From: Micromonospora polyrhachis | GTDB taxonomy: Bacteria; Actinomycetota; Actinomycetes; Mycobacteriales; Micromonosporaceae | NCBI RefSeq assembly: GCF_014203835.1 | Contig: NZ_JACHJW010000001.1 | Coordinates: 1,550,001 to 1,614,000 of the forward strand | Length of the DNA: 64,000 nucleotides | Direction of reading: 5' to 3' | Shown here: positions 7,188-16,069 of the stretch, one piece after another | Numbering within the stretch: the first letter of the stretch is position 1 | Layout: every line of letters starts with the position of its first letter | The notes under the pieces: generated by a model | Database searches by the model: none | The model's input: the letters and a program-made list of their open reading frames with translations, nothing else | What the model was told of the DNA's origin: nothing | Position numbers and translations under genes: made by a program

Positions 7188-9443
7188 TCAGCCCTTCTCC
7201 AGGTAGCCGGCGCGTTCCTCGTCGACCAGGGTCGCCACCGAGGCGGCCAGGGCGGGATGTCGCGTCAGCTCCGGATCGTCCTCGACCAGGGTGATCGCCT
7301 CGGTCCGAGCGGCCCGGATCAACTCGGTGTCCCGCAACAGTGACAACAACCGCAGGTGCGAGCGCCGCCCGGACTGGGTGGCTCCGAGTACGTCCCCCTC
7401 GCGGCGCTGCTCCAGGTCCAGTTCGGCCAGTCGGAACCCGTCCGTGGTCGAGGCGACCGCGTCCAGCCGTTCCCGGGCCGGTGAACCCTCCAACGTTTCG
7501 GAGACCAACAGGCACAGCCCGGGTGCCGTACCCCGCCCGACCCGGCCGCGCAACTGGTGCAGCTGGGACATGCCGAACCGGTCGGCGTCCAGCACGATCA
7601 TCACGGTCGCGTTCGGCACGTTGACACCAACCTCGATCACCGTGGTCGCCACCAGCACGTCCAGGTCACCGGCGGCGAACGTACGCATCACCGTGTCCTT
7701 CTCGTCGGCCGGCAACCGTCCGTGCAGCACCCCGATCCGCAGCCCGTGCAGTGGCCCCTCGGCCAGCAGCGGCGCGACCTCGGTGACGGCCAGTGGAGGC
7801 CGGCGGGCCGACTCGTCCCCGGACGGCGGCTCCTCCTCGGACTCCGGCCCGGTGCCGATACGCGGGCACACCACGTACGCCTGATGGCCGGCGGCCACCT
7901 CCTCGCGTAACCGACGCCAGGCCCGGTCCAGAAAGGCCGGTTTCTCCGCGGCCGGTACGACGTGCGACGCGATCGGCGAGCGCCCGCTCGGCAGTTGGGA
8001 CAGGGTGGAGACCTCCAGGTCCCCGTAGACGGTCATCGCCACCGTTCGCGGGATCGGCGTCGCCGTCATCACCAGCACGTGCGGCGGCTGTTCGGCTTTG
8101 GCCCGCAACGCGTCGCGCTGCTCCACCCCGAACCGGTGCTGCTCGTCCACCACCACCAGGCCGAGGTCGGCGAAGTCGACCCCCTCGTAGAGCAGGGCGT
8201 GGGTGCCCAGGACGATGCCGGCACGGCCGCTGGCCACCTCCTCCAGCGCGTGCCGACGAGCCGCCGCGCCGAGCGAACCGGTGACCAGGGCGACCCGGGT
8301 GCCGTCCGGGTCGCCGTCCAGCTCACCGGCGCGACCGAGCGGACCGAGCAGGTCGAGGATGCCCCGGTAGTGCTGGGCGGCGAGCACCTCGGTCGGGGCG
8401 AGTAGTGCCGCCTGGCCACCGGCGTCGACGACCTGGAGCATGGCCCGCAACGCCACCAGCGTCTTGCCGGAGCCGACCTCCCCCTGCAACAGCCGGTGCA
8501 TGGGATGCGCGGTGGCCAGGTCGGCGGCGATCTCTCCCCCGACCGTGACCTGGCCACCGGTCAGCTCGTACGGCAGTTTCGCGTCGAAGGCGGCGAGCAG
8601 GCCGGCCTCGCGCGCCGGGCGGGGTTGCGCCGGCCAGGCCGCCGCCCGATGCTTGCGCTGCACCAACGTGATCTGTACGGCGAACGCCTCGTCCCACTTC
8701 AGTCGGTGCCGGGCCCGATAGAGGTCCTCCTTGGTGGACGGCCGGTGGATCTCCCGCAGGGCCGGTCCCAGGCCGATCAGGTTGTGGCTGGCCCGTACGG
8801 TCGCCGGTAGCGGGTCCTCGGGCGGGGTGAAGGTGTCCAGCACCACCCGTACGCAGCGGGCGATGACCCAGGTGGGCACCGCCGAGGCGGCCGGATAGAC
8901 CGGGATCATCGCCCCGGCGAACTCCTCGATCTCGGGCGACCAGTCTGACCCCGCGTCACGTGACCTGGCCGGCTCAGACCGGTCGTCGGTGGCCGCCACC
9001 TCGCCATCGGCCGGACCGTCGCCGAGCAGCACGTAGTCCGGGCCGTTGAGTTGGCGTTTGCCCCGGAACTCGGTGACCTTGCCGGCGAACAGTCCCCACC
9101 GGCCGGGCCGCAGGTCCCGTTCCCGCCACGCCTGGTTTCCGAAGAAGGTCAGGGTGAGCTGCCCGCCCGAGCCGTCCTCGACGGTGACCTCCAGCAGGTT
9201 GCCGCGCCGCTGCCGCATCGGCCGGACCGCGGTACGACGCACCTGGCCGAGTACGGTCACCTCCTCGCCCACGTCCAGGGACCGGATGTCGGTGTGCTCG
9301 CCGCGCTCGTCGTACCGCCGGGGGAAGTGGTAGACCAGGTCACCGGCGGTGTGCAGGTCGAGATGGCTGGCCAGGGCCTTGGCCGTCTTCTCCCCGACCA
9401 GCTTCTTCAGCGGCGTGTCCATCGTGGACTGTTGCTCGGTCAC
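7188..9443 (-). CDS. recG: ATP-dependent DNA helicase RecG
   Basis: Branch-migration helicase that processes stalled forks and Holliday junctions; 751 aa. The N-terminal wedge/OB domain is followed by helicase motifs: Walker A GEVGSGKT, DEQH box in VVVDEQHRFGVEQR, motif III TATPIPRT, and motif VI QLRGRVGRG. The C-terminal DVLGATQSGRRSHLRLL segment is RecG-typical. The GTG at 9443 overlaps the stop of the DAK2 gene (GTGA), so the two are coupled, matching the mycobacterial Rv2974c-recG arrangement. Confidence 0.97.
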   Translation of the reverse strand: MTEQQSTMDTPLKKLVGEKTAKALASHLDLHTAGDLVYHFPRRYDERGEHTDIRSLDVGEEVTVLGQVRRTAVRPMRQRRGNLLEVTVEDGSGGQLTLTFFGNQAWRERDLRPGRWGLFAGKVTEFRGKRQLNGPDYVLLGDGPADGEVAATDDRSEPARSRDAGSDWSPEIEEFAGAMIPVYPAASAVPTWVIARCVRVVLDTFTPPEDPLPATVRASHNLIGLGPALREIHRPSTKEDLYRARHRLKWDEAFAVQITLVQRKHRAAAWPAQPRPAREAGLLAAFDAKLPYELTGGQVTVGGEIAADLATAHPMHRLLQGEVGSGKTLVALRAMLQVVDAGGQAALLAPTEVLAAQHYRGILDLLGPLGRAGELDGDPDGTRVALVTGSLGAAARRHALEEVASGRAGIVLGTHALLYEGVDFADLGLVVVDEQHRFGVEQRDALRAKAEQPPHVLVMTATPIPRTVAMTVYGDLEVSTLSQLPSGRSPIASHVVPAAEKPAFLDRAWRRLREEVAAGHQAYVVCPRIGTGPESEEEPPSGDESARRPPLAVTEVAPLLAEGPLHGLRIGVLHGRLPADEKDTVMRTFAAGDLDVLVATTVIEVGVNVPNATVMIVLDADRFGMSQLHQLRGRVGRGTAPGLCLLVSETLEGSPARERLDAVASTTDGFRLAELDLEQRREGDVLGATQSGRRSHLRLLSLLRDTELIRAARTEAITLVEDDPELTRHPALAASVATLVDEERAGYLEKG

Positions 9444-11194
9444 TCGACCCCCACCAGCAGCGGATAGTGCGGTTGCCCACCGACGTAGTCGTGCACCTCG
9501 ACGAAGGGCCACCGGCGGGCCACGTGGGCCTGGACCGCGTCAACCAGCCCGTCCGGCGCGTCCGCGCCGAGTAACAGGGTCACCAACTCGCCCCCACCGC
9601 CCAACAGCCGGTCGAGCAGCGCCTCGCAGGTGGCCAGCAGTTCGGCACCGATCAGGTGCACCTCGCCGTCCACCAGGCCGAGCACGTCACCGGGCTGACA
9701 CCGGCCGGCCACGGTCAGCGCCTCTCGGCTGGCGTAGCAGATCTGGGCGTAGCGGCAGGCCCCGGCGGCCTCCGCCATGGCGATCACGTCATCCTCGAAC
9801 GGGCGGGCCGGATCGCGTACGGCCAGCGCGGCCAGCGCCTGCACCGGTGACCGGGTGGGCACGACACTGACCTTCACCCCGAGTGGTACGGCGGCTCGGG
9901 CCGCTGCGCCGGCCACCGCCTGGGTGTCGGGGCCGTTGGGCAGCACCACCACCTGGGCGGCACCGGTCGACCGGATCGCCGCCAGCAGGTCGCCGGTCGA
10001 CGGAAGGTCGGTCACCACCGTGACCCCCTCGGCACGTAACAGTTCGGTGAGTCCGGCCCCGGCGGCCAACACCACGGCCGCCCGATCGGAACTCCCCACT
10101 GCCCGACCGGATGCGGCCGCCCGATCGGAACTCCCCACTGCCCGACCGGGGCCGGCTGGACGGACCGTCCCCGACCGGTCGTCGACCGGGTGGACCGCCT
10201 CGGGCCGCCCATCAGCCGGACAGGCGACGGGCACCTGGTCGGCGAAGCGGGTGACGGAGATCTGGTGTGGTCGACCGGCCACCACCCCGGCCTCCACCGC
10301 AGCGCCCACGTCGTCGACGTGGACATGCACCCGCCAGGTGGACGTCTCCGACGGGGCGGCTCCGTCGCCGACCACGACCAGCGAGTCGCCGAGCCCGGCC
10401 AGCACCGCCCGCAGCCGCTCCACCGCCGGGTGGTCGGCGTCGAGCAGGTACTGCACCTCGTAGGCGTACTCCGGGGAACCGGTCTCCCGGGACGCGGTCC
10501 CCGCCCGACCGACCGGGGGCGGCGCGGTGGCCGGCCGGTGCGGACGCTCGCCGGTGACCACCTCGACCAGGGTGTCAAGCAGGACGCAGAGGCCCCGGCC
10601 GCCGGCGTCGACCACTCCGGCACGGCCCAACTCGGGCAGCTGGTCCGGGGTACGGCCCAACGCGTCGGCGGCGGCCGAGGCGGCGACCCGGGTCACCTCG
10701 GCGAGGTCGTCGGTGTCGGCGCGTTCGGCGGCGGACGCCGCCGCCCCGATCACGGTCAGCAGGGTGCCCTCGACCGGCCGGGCCACTGCGGCGTAGGCCG
10801 CCGAGGCGGCGGTACGCAGCCCGGCCGTCAGCGCCCGCCCGCGCACCTGCGGCACCGGGGCCAGCGTGTCGGCGAGACCGCGCAGGATCTGTGCAGTGAT
10901 CACCCCCGAGTTGCCCCGGGCACCGAGCAACGCTCCCCGAGCCATCAGCCGTAACGCCCGCCCGTGGCCGGTCGACTCCCCCTGCGGTGTGGCGGACAGA
11001 CCACGCGGAATCTCCAGACCGGAGGTGAGCGCCTGGTGGGCAGAGGTCAGGGTGAGCACCAGGTTGGTGCCGGTGTCCCCGTCGGGAACCGGGTAGACGT
11101 TGAGGTCGTCGATCTCGCCCTGATGCCGTTTGAGGGCGGCGAGCCCGTCCGCGCACCACCGGTGTACGGCGGCGGCGTCCACGCTCTCCAGCAT
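9440..11194 (-). CDS. DAK2/DegV-like two-domain protein (YloV/FakA family)
   Basis: 584 aa. The N-terminal DhaL/DAK2 kinase domain has NVYPVPDGDTGTN and HGRALRLMARGALLGARGNSGVI (phosphate-binding and Mg-binding motifs); the C-terminal half resembles the DegV-like fold. Related proteins form the ATP-binding subunit of fatty-acid kinase (FakA), but the partner FakB is not in the window. The linker holds a 39-bp direct repeat that duplicates GRAVGSSDRAA. ATG at 11194; coupled to recG by GTGA. Confidence 0.9.
   Translation of the reverse strand: MLESVDAAAVHRWCADGLAALKRHQGEIDDLNVYPVPDGDTGTNLVLTLTSAHQALTSGLEIPRGLSATPQGESTGHGRALRLMARGALLGARGNSGVITAQILRGLADTLAPVPQVRGRALTAGLRTAASAAYAAVARPVEGTLLTVIGAAASAAERADTDDLAEVTRVAASAAADALGRTPDQLPELGRAGVVDAGGRGLCVLLDTLVEVVTGERPHRPATAPPPVGRAGTASRETGSPEYAYEVQYLLDADHPAVERLRAVLAGLGDSLVVVGDGAAPSETSTWRVHVHVDDVGAAVEAGVVAGRPHQISVTRFADQVPVACPADGRPEAVHPVDDRSGTVRPAGPGRAVGSSDRAAASGRAVGSSDRAAVVLAAGAGLTELLRAEGVTVVTDLPSTGDLLAAIRSTGAAQVVVLPNGPDTQAVAGAAARAAVPLGVKVSVVPTRSPVQALAALAVRDPARPFEDDVIAMAEAAGACRYAQICYASREALTVAGRCQPGDVLGLVDGEVHLIGAELLATCEALLDRLLGGGGELVTLLLGADAPDGLVDAVQAHVARRWPFVEVHDYVGGQPHYPLLVGVE
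10076..10149. repeat. In-frame 39-bp direct repeat inside the DAK2 gene
   Basis: A 35-bp block starting GGCCGCCCGATCGGAACTCC occurs at 10076 and 10115 with identical sequence. The period is 39 bp (13 codons), so the reading frame is kept and the linker is lengthened. Confidence 0.95.
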
Positions 11195-11300
11195 GGGCAA
11201 AGCCTACTGGCGTCCCCCGACAGGCTGCTGACCACGCACTCCGGCCCGTAGCCGCGCCGAGGACGAGCGCTGTCGGACCGTTCGGGCAGGATGCCGCAGC

Positions 11301-13409
11301 ATGACGGATGATCCGACCAGGTCGGCCTGCTGGCCGAGACGCGATCCATTCGCCGGTCTCGACGAAATCCGCTGGGGTCGTATGCGGCACGCCTACGGTT
11401 CCGCCGCCGAGGTTCCCGGACTGCTACGCAACCTGGCCGACCCCGACCCCGCCATCCGGGAGGTGGCCCTCGACCAGATGTACGGCGCGGTCCACCACCA
11501 GGGCGACGTGTATCCCTGCACGGTCGCGACGATTCCGTTCCTGCTCCGTATCGCTGGGTGCGGCGAGTTGCCCGGGCGGGCCGAGGTGCTACACCTGCTG
11601 GCCAGCATCGGCAGTGCCGAGGACCCGACCGGGTTGACCGGCCCGTACCGGAAGGCCAACCAGGCGGTCGCCGAGGCGTACCCGATGTTTGTGGGGTTGC
11701 TGGCCGACGACCCGGACCCGCAGGTACGCGCGGCGGCGATCGCGGTCCTGCCAGCCTGCCCGGGTCAGGCGTCGGCGGCGGTCACCCGGCTGCTCGACCG
11801 GCTCCCCGAGGAGCAGGACCCGATGGTCCGGGCGGCGATCATGCGGGGTGCGGCCGAGTTGGCCCGCCGTGGCACCAGCGTCGGGCCAGTGCGTGAGCGA
11901 CTGGCCGGGCTGCTCACCACCGAGCCCGACCCGCAACTGCGGCTGGTGGTCCTGACCGAACTCGCCTCCCTGCCGGACAGCGCTGTCGCGTCCGACGGCC
12001 AACCGGGCAGCCGGCCGCTGATCGAGGTCGACGACGTGCTTCCCCTGATCGACGCGATCTACCGCACGGGTACGCCCACCACACCGCCCGCTGGGTTCGA
12101 GACCGACACTCTGCTCGGCGCGATCCGGCAACGGCGTGAACAGAGCGACGAGGGACGCCATGCTCCCCAGGCTGCCGCACTGGTCCGTACCGTCGCCGCC
12201 TCGTTCGGCGACCGCGTGACCGATCGGGTACGCCTGCTGACCGCCCTACTGCGCTCACCAGATCCGGAGTGCCGACTCGACGCGCTGTACCCGGCGGGCA
12301 ACCTCGTCGACCGGTGGCGTGGTGACTACGCGGAGCTGATCGCCCTGGTCGGCGACCAGCTCCGCGCCGGGCAACCGCCGCAGCTCGGCCCACGTGCCGT
12401 ACACCTCCTGGAGAACCTGGGCGGGCTCGCCGCCCCCGCCGTCGACGCCCTGGTGGCGGCATTGACCACCGCCGAGCGGGTGCAGCACCCAAGCACCGAC
12501 GGGCAGACACCCTGGGTGATCGAGTGGGCGCAGGGGTTGCCGACGGTCGGGCCCGGCCTACGTGCCCTCGCCGGTACCGGTGACCCGCGCGCCCTGCCGA
12601 TGCTGGCCTGGGTGCTGGACCGTGAACAGCTGCCCCGCGACGTGGGCTACCTCGTCGCCGGCTACGGCGCGCAGGCCGCGTCTCTCGTCCCGGTGATCCG
12701 CCGCCGGCTGAACGATCTGCCCACCGACGATCCACGCGACGACCGGCGGGACAGTCTCGTGGCGGCGCTCGCCCGGATCGGTCCGGCCGCCGCCGAGGCC
12801 CTGCCCGAGATGGTGGACCTGCCGGTCACCCCGGCCGTACTGCGGGCACTCGCGGCGATCGGCCCGACGGCCGAGGCCCTGCCGATCCTGCGGGCGGCCG
12901 CACAGTCACCGGACCGGGCGACCGCGACCGCTGCTGTGAAGGCGTTGTGGCTGGTCGCCGGGGACGCGGACGCCGCACTCGACGTCGCCGACCGATATCT
13001 CGACGGCAACGAGTACGCCCAGCGCGACGCCGTGGAGATCCTCGCCGAGTTGGGACCGGCGGCACGGACCCGAGCCGGTCGACTCCGGCGGCTCACCCGC
13101 CGCAGGGACCGGTTCGGCTGGCTTCCCCTGAGCGCGGCGCGGGCGCTGTGGCGGGTGACCCGCGACCCCGTACCGGCGTTGCCGACGTTGGATCTGACCT
13201 GGCACCAGAATCCACACACGCGTCGGGTCGTCGCCTCGGTCTGGGCGGAGATCGGCCCGGACGCCGCTGCTGCACGGCCGCTGCTGACCGAGGAGCTGGG
13301 TCGGGTACGCCGACACAACGCCATGGACGGCGGTTACAGCAGTGCGCAGGTCACCGACGACGAGGAGTTGCTCGGCATCTGCCGGGCGGCGCTGGCCGCC
13401 CTCGGCTAG
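11301..13409 (+). CDS. HEAT-repeat protein
   Basis: 702 aa built of helical HEAT/armadillo-like repeats throughout (for example DPDPAIREVALDQM, DDPDPQVRAAAIAVL, EPDPQLRLVVLTEL, RSPDPECRLDALY). No signal peptide, membrane segment or enzymatic motif. Such solenoids are protein-interaction scaffolds; the partner cannot be told. It is divergent from the DAK2-recG operon (106-bp gap) and precedes rpmB by 180 bp, so it is probably its own transcription unit. Confidence 0.8.
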   Translation: MTDDPTRSACWPRRDPFAGLDEIRWGRMRHAYGSAAEVPGLLRNLADPDPAIREVALDQMYGAVHHQGDVYPCTVATIPFLLRIAGCGELPGRAEVLHLLASIGSAEDPTGLTGPYRKANQAVAEAYPMFVGLLADDPDPQVRAAAIAVLPACPGQASAAVTRLLDRLPEEQDPMVRAAIMRGAAELARRGTSVGPVRERLAGLLTTEPDPQLRLVVLTELASLPDSAVASDGQPGSRPLIEVDDVLPLIDAIYRTGTPTTPPAGFETDTLLGAIRQRREQSDEGRHAPQAAALVRTVAASFGDRVTDRVRLLTALLRSPDPECRLDALYPAGNLVDRWRGDYAELIALVGDQLRAGQPPQLGPRAVHLLENLGGLAAPAVDALVAALTTAERVQHPSTDGQTPWVIEWAQGLPTVGPGLRALAGTGDPRALPMLAWVLDREQLPRDVGYLVAGYGAQAASLVPVIRRRLNDLPTDDPRDDRRDSLVAALARIGPAAAEALPEMVDLPVTPAVLRALAAIGPTAEALPILRAAAQSPDRATATAAVKALWLVAGDADAALDVADRYLDGNEYAQRDAVEILAELGPAARTRAGRLRRLTRRRDRFGWLPLSAARALWRVTRDPVPALPTLDLTWHQNPHTRRVVASVWAEIGPDAAAARPLLTEELGRVRRHNAMDGGYSSAQVTDDEELLGICRAALAALG

Positions 13410-13589
13410 GCTCCGGCACCGGTCGCCTCTCCCACGGCCTCACGGATACTTTCCCGCTCCGTCGCCAACCGGTTCCGCCGCAGGCCGGAGCCGGTTGGCC
13501 GGGGCGGTGGGGCATCGGGTAACCTGACCAGGTTGCCGAGGGCGATGTCTTTGCACGCCCTCATGAACGATCAATCCCAGGAGTATCCC

Positions 13590-13781
13590 GTGGCTAGCGT
13601 GTGCGACGTCTGTGGCAAGGGTCCGGGCTTCGGCCACAACGTGCCGTGGTCGAAGAAGAAGACCAACCGCCGCTGGAACCCGAACATCCAGTCGGTGCGT
13701 ACCCCGGCCGGTGGCGGGACCACCCGTAAGCTCCAGGTCTGCACCTCGTGCATCAAGGCCGGCAAGGTCGCCCGCGCCTGA
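13590..13781 (+). CDS. rpmB: 50S ribosomal protein L28
   Basis: 63 aa from a GTG with AGGAG upstream. It reads MASVCDVCGKGPGFGHNV and ends in CTSCIKAGKVARA. The two CxxC motifs mark the zinc-containing form, in contrast to the Cys-free paralogue that actinomycetes induce under zinc starvation. It lies divergently near recG/DAK2, as often seen. A 13-bp terminator follows. Confidence 0.97.
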   Translation: MASVCDVCGKGPGFGHNVPWSKKKTNRRWNPNIQSVRTPAGGGTTRKLQVCTSCIKAGKVARA

Positions 13782-13819
13782 CCTGAGGCGGGGCTCGGCC
13801 CTTCCTGTCAACTTCGCCG

Positions 13820-13850
13820 TTGCCGGCGGATCCATGTGATCCGCCGGCAA
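13820..13850 (+). terminator. Terminator of rpmB
   Basis: Perfect 13-bp stem TTGCCGGCGGATC (13820-13832) pairs with 13838-13850 around a CATGT loop and is followed by TGTCGTGTTT. Confidence 0.9.
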
Positions 13851-14156
13851 TGTCGTGTTTCCGGCACTTCGGAACGACCTCCCAAAAAGACAACTCCCAA
13901 AGGACGACTCTTCAAAGAGGGCCTCTTTAAGAACGACAGGATTGGCCACCCGGCGGGCATCCCTTCGATTGACCGACACATCGCGCGGACCTTCGGTCGT
14001 AATTTGGCGGACGTCCATCGGAGTAGTTCCGGCGGTGGCTGCCGCCACAATTAGCGCCACAGATGCGGCTGAGGTCGCAAACCGGAGGGCGCACCATCGA
14101 TCCCCCAGAGCGGCGCACTTCGGGACAACCTGTGTCGCCCCCGGAGGACCGCTTTG
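13851..14156. promoter_or_regulatory. Leader region upstream of the ATP-grasp gene
   Basis: About 300 bp without a gene. Contains a second, AT-richer small hairpin (AAAGAGG/CCTCTTT with TTC/AAG flanks, about 13910-13931). The GGAGGA ribosome site at 14142-14147 sets the ATG at 14157. No known riboswitch or operator recognised. Confidence 0.4.
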
Positions 14157-15398
14157 ATGATCCAGCTAGGCCAGGAGGAACTCGTACTCGTCGGGTGCCC
14201 GCTGGGGCTACTGGCCTGGCAGTCGGAGTACCTGCCGGACCGCAGTGTCGTGATCATCGAGACTCCGGACGGCATCCGTGACCATGATCTCGAACGGGTC
14301 GTCCGGCGGACTCCGGTGGTGGGCCGGCTCATCGCCGCCGAATACCGTACCGACCTCGACCTCGACGAACTGCTGGCCCGCGAACCGGGCCTGGCCACCG
14401 CCACCCTGGTCGTCCCCGGGCTGGAGTACGCCGTCGGCGCCGCCGCCCGGCTCGCCGACCGACTGGGACTGCCCGGTGCCGGGCTGCCGGCCGGGGACAT
14501 CTTCCGGGACAAGTACCAGATGCGTCAGCTGGCCGCCGCCAACGGCATCGCCAACCCGGTCCACCGGCTGGTCCGCGGTCCCGACGAGGCGGAGAAGTTC
14601 TTCGCCGAGGTCGGCGGCAGATGCGTGCTCAAACCCACCAACCGGCAGGGCAGCAGCGGCGTGCAGTTCATCGACGCGCACACCCAGATCGCCGAGTGCT
14701 GGTCGCACACCGCCGAACCGGACACCACCCGGCCCGGCACACCGACCGACGTGCTCCTGGAACAGGCCCTGACCGGGCCGGAGTTCAGCGTCGAACTACT
14801 GGTCAGCGCCGGCCAGGTAATCTTCCGCAACGTCACCGCCAAACGGCTGGTGCCCGGCCGGTTCCCGGTCGAACTCGGACACACCGTACCGGCACCGATC
14901 ACCGCCGAACTCCGCACCAGGCTGCTCGCCTCGGCCGAAGCCCTGGCCACCGCGGCCCGCTTCGGCAGCGGCGTCCTGCACAGCGAATGGATCGTCCAGG
15001 CGGGCATACCGACCCTGGTGGAGTGCGCGGCGCGGCTCCCCGGGGACAGCATCAGCACCCTCATCTCGATGGCCTACGAATTCCGCTTCATCGAAATCTA
15101 CCTTCGGGTGCTGCGCGGTGACCGGCTGACCCTACCGAGCGAGGCCGCCAGGGCGGCGGCGGTGCAGTTCCTCACCGCCCCGCCCGGCCGGGTGATCGCG
15201 GTGGCCGGGGTCCAGCAGGCGAGCCACACCCCGGGCGTCGTGGACGCACAGGTCACCGTCGAGCCAGGCGCACAGGTTCACGCCGTCACCTCCTCCGACG
15301 ACCGGATCGGGCAGATCATGGCGCTCGGCGACACCCCGACCCAGGCCGAGACGAACGCCCGTACCGCCGCCGACGCCATCCAGGTGACGGTGGTCTGA
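14157..15398 (+). CDS. ATP-grasp family ligase, substrate unknown
   Basis: 413 aa. Domain order is that of carboxylate-amine/thiol ligases of the ATP-grasp fold. A Rossmann-like N-terminal part (LVLVGCPLGLLAW) is followed by RDKYQMRQLAAANGIANP (the lysine that begins the ATP-grasp domain) and CVLKPTNRQGSSGVQF (second lysine and glycine-rich loop). EQALTGPEFSVELLV and VECAARLPGDSIS (the metal-binding glutamate region) come next, then a C-terminal regulatory-type domain. Resembles amino-acid ligases such as BacD- or L-Ala-ligase-like enzymes. It stands alone, with no peptide synthetase, carrier or transporter beside it. Confidence 0.8.
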   Translation: MIQLGQEELVLVGCPLGLLAWQSEYLPDRSVVIIETPDGIRDHDLERVVRRTPVVGRLIAAEYRTDLDLDELLAREPGLATATLVVPGLEYAVGAAARLADRLGLPGAGLPAGDIFRDKYQMRQLAAANGIANPVHRLVRGPDEAEKFFAEVGGRCVLKPTNRQGSSGVQFIDAHTQIAECWSHTAEPDTTRPGTPTDVLLEQALTGPEFSVELLVSAGQVIFRNVTAKRLVPGRFPVELGHTVPAPITAELRTRLLASAEALATAARFGSGVLHSEWIVQAGIPTLVECAARLPGDSISTLISMAYEFRFIEIYLRVLRGDRLTLPSEAARAAAVQFLTAPPGRVIAVAGVQQASHTPGVVDAQVTVEPGAQVHAVTSSDDRIGQIMALGDTPTQAETNARTAADAIQVTVV

Positions 15399-15424
15399 GC
15401 GTCGCTCCCACCCGGTGACCGGTC

Positions 15425-15892
15425 TCAGAGGGTGCGGCCGAAGGAGATGCAGCCGGGGGCATCCCGGTAGTAGCCGAAGTTCTCGATCTGCTCGTAGCCA
15501 CCGCTGCGGTACATCGCGATCGCCTCGGGCTGCTTGTCGCCACACTCCAGGATCATCCGCTTGCACCCGTACTCCCGGGCCGACTCCTCCACCGCGGCCA
15601 GCACCGCACGGGCCACACCCCGCCCCCGGGCGGACGTCGTGGTGAACATCCGCTTCAGCTCGGCGGTGTCGCCCCCCTCGCCGTGGCCACGCCAGCCGCC
15701 ACAGCCCACCGGCTCGCCAGCCAGGTATGCCACCAGGAACGCCCCGGCCGGGGGCTCGAACTCGGCCGCGTCGACCGGTGTCTCGTCCCCGCTGCCGCCG
15801 TAACGAGCCCCGAGTTCGGCCAGCGCGGCGGTCGTCAACTGCCGGGCCACCGCAGAGTCGAAACGTACGACCCGGATTTCGATCTCACTCAC
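15425..15892 (-). CDS. GNAT-family N-acetyltransferase
   Basis: 155 aa with the GNAT acetyl-CoA signature: AELKRMFTTTSARGRGVARAVLAAVEESAREYG (the R/QxxGxG/A loop as RGRGVA) followed by IAMYRSGGYEQIENFG, the terminal strand-helix of the fold. The substrate cannot be deduced. Convergent with the ATP-grasp gene (26-bp gap) and downstream of a hairpin that terminates thiL, so it is transcribed separately. Confidence 0.88.
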   Translation of the reverse strand: MSEIEIRVVRFDSAVARQLTTAALAELGARYGGSGDETPVDAAEFEPPAGAFLVAYLAGEPVGCGGWRGHGEGGDTAELKRMFTTTSARGRGVARAVLAAVEESAREYGCKRMILECGDKQPEAIAMYRSGGYEQIENFGYYRDAPGCISFGRTL

Positions 15893-15908
15893 CGCTAGAG
15901 CCTACCCA

Positions 15909-15968
15909 GGTGTCGGGAAGGCCCCTTGGCCATCGCTTCCAGCCGGCAGAGAGGCCCTTCCCCACACC
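15909..15968 (-). terminator. Hairpin downstream of thiL
   Basis: Imperfect stem: GGTGTCGGGAAGGCCCC on the left, GGCCCTTCCCCACACC on the right, with a roughly 26-nt loop. Contains the AAGGCCC/GGGCCTT core seen again in the terminator at 55378. Confidence 0.65.
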
Positions 15969-16069
15969 AAAGCGGGCGGGCTCGGACGGGCAGAAAGGCG
16001 GCGCACATACTGACAGGCAGGCAGGCGCACGGGCGGGCAGGCGGGGATCGGGCGGGCAGGTGTGCTGGC

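Noticed and set aside
13440..14060. Minus-strand frame over rpmB and its terminator
   Set aside because: It crosses rpmB and a perfect terminator; no family or ribosome site.
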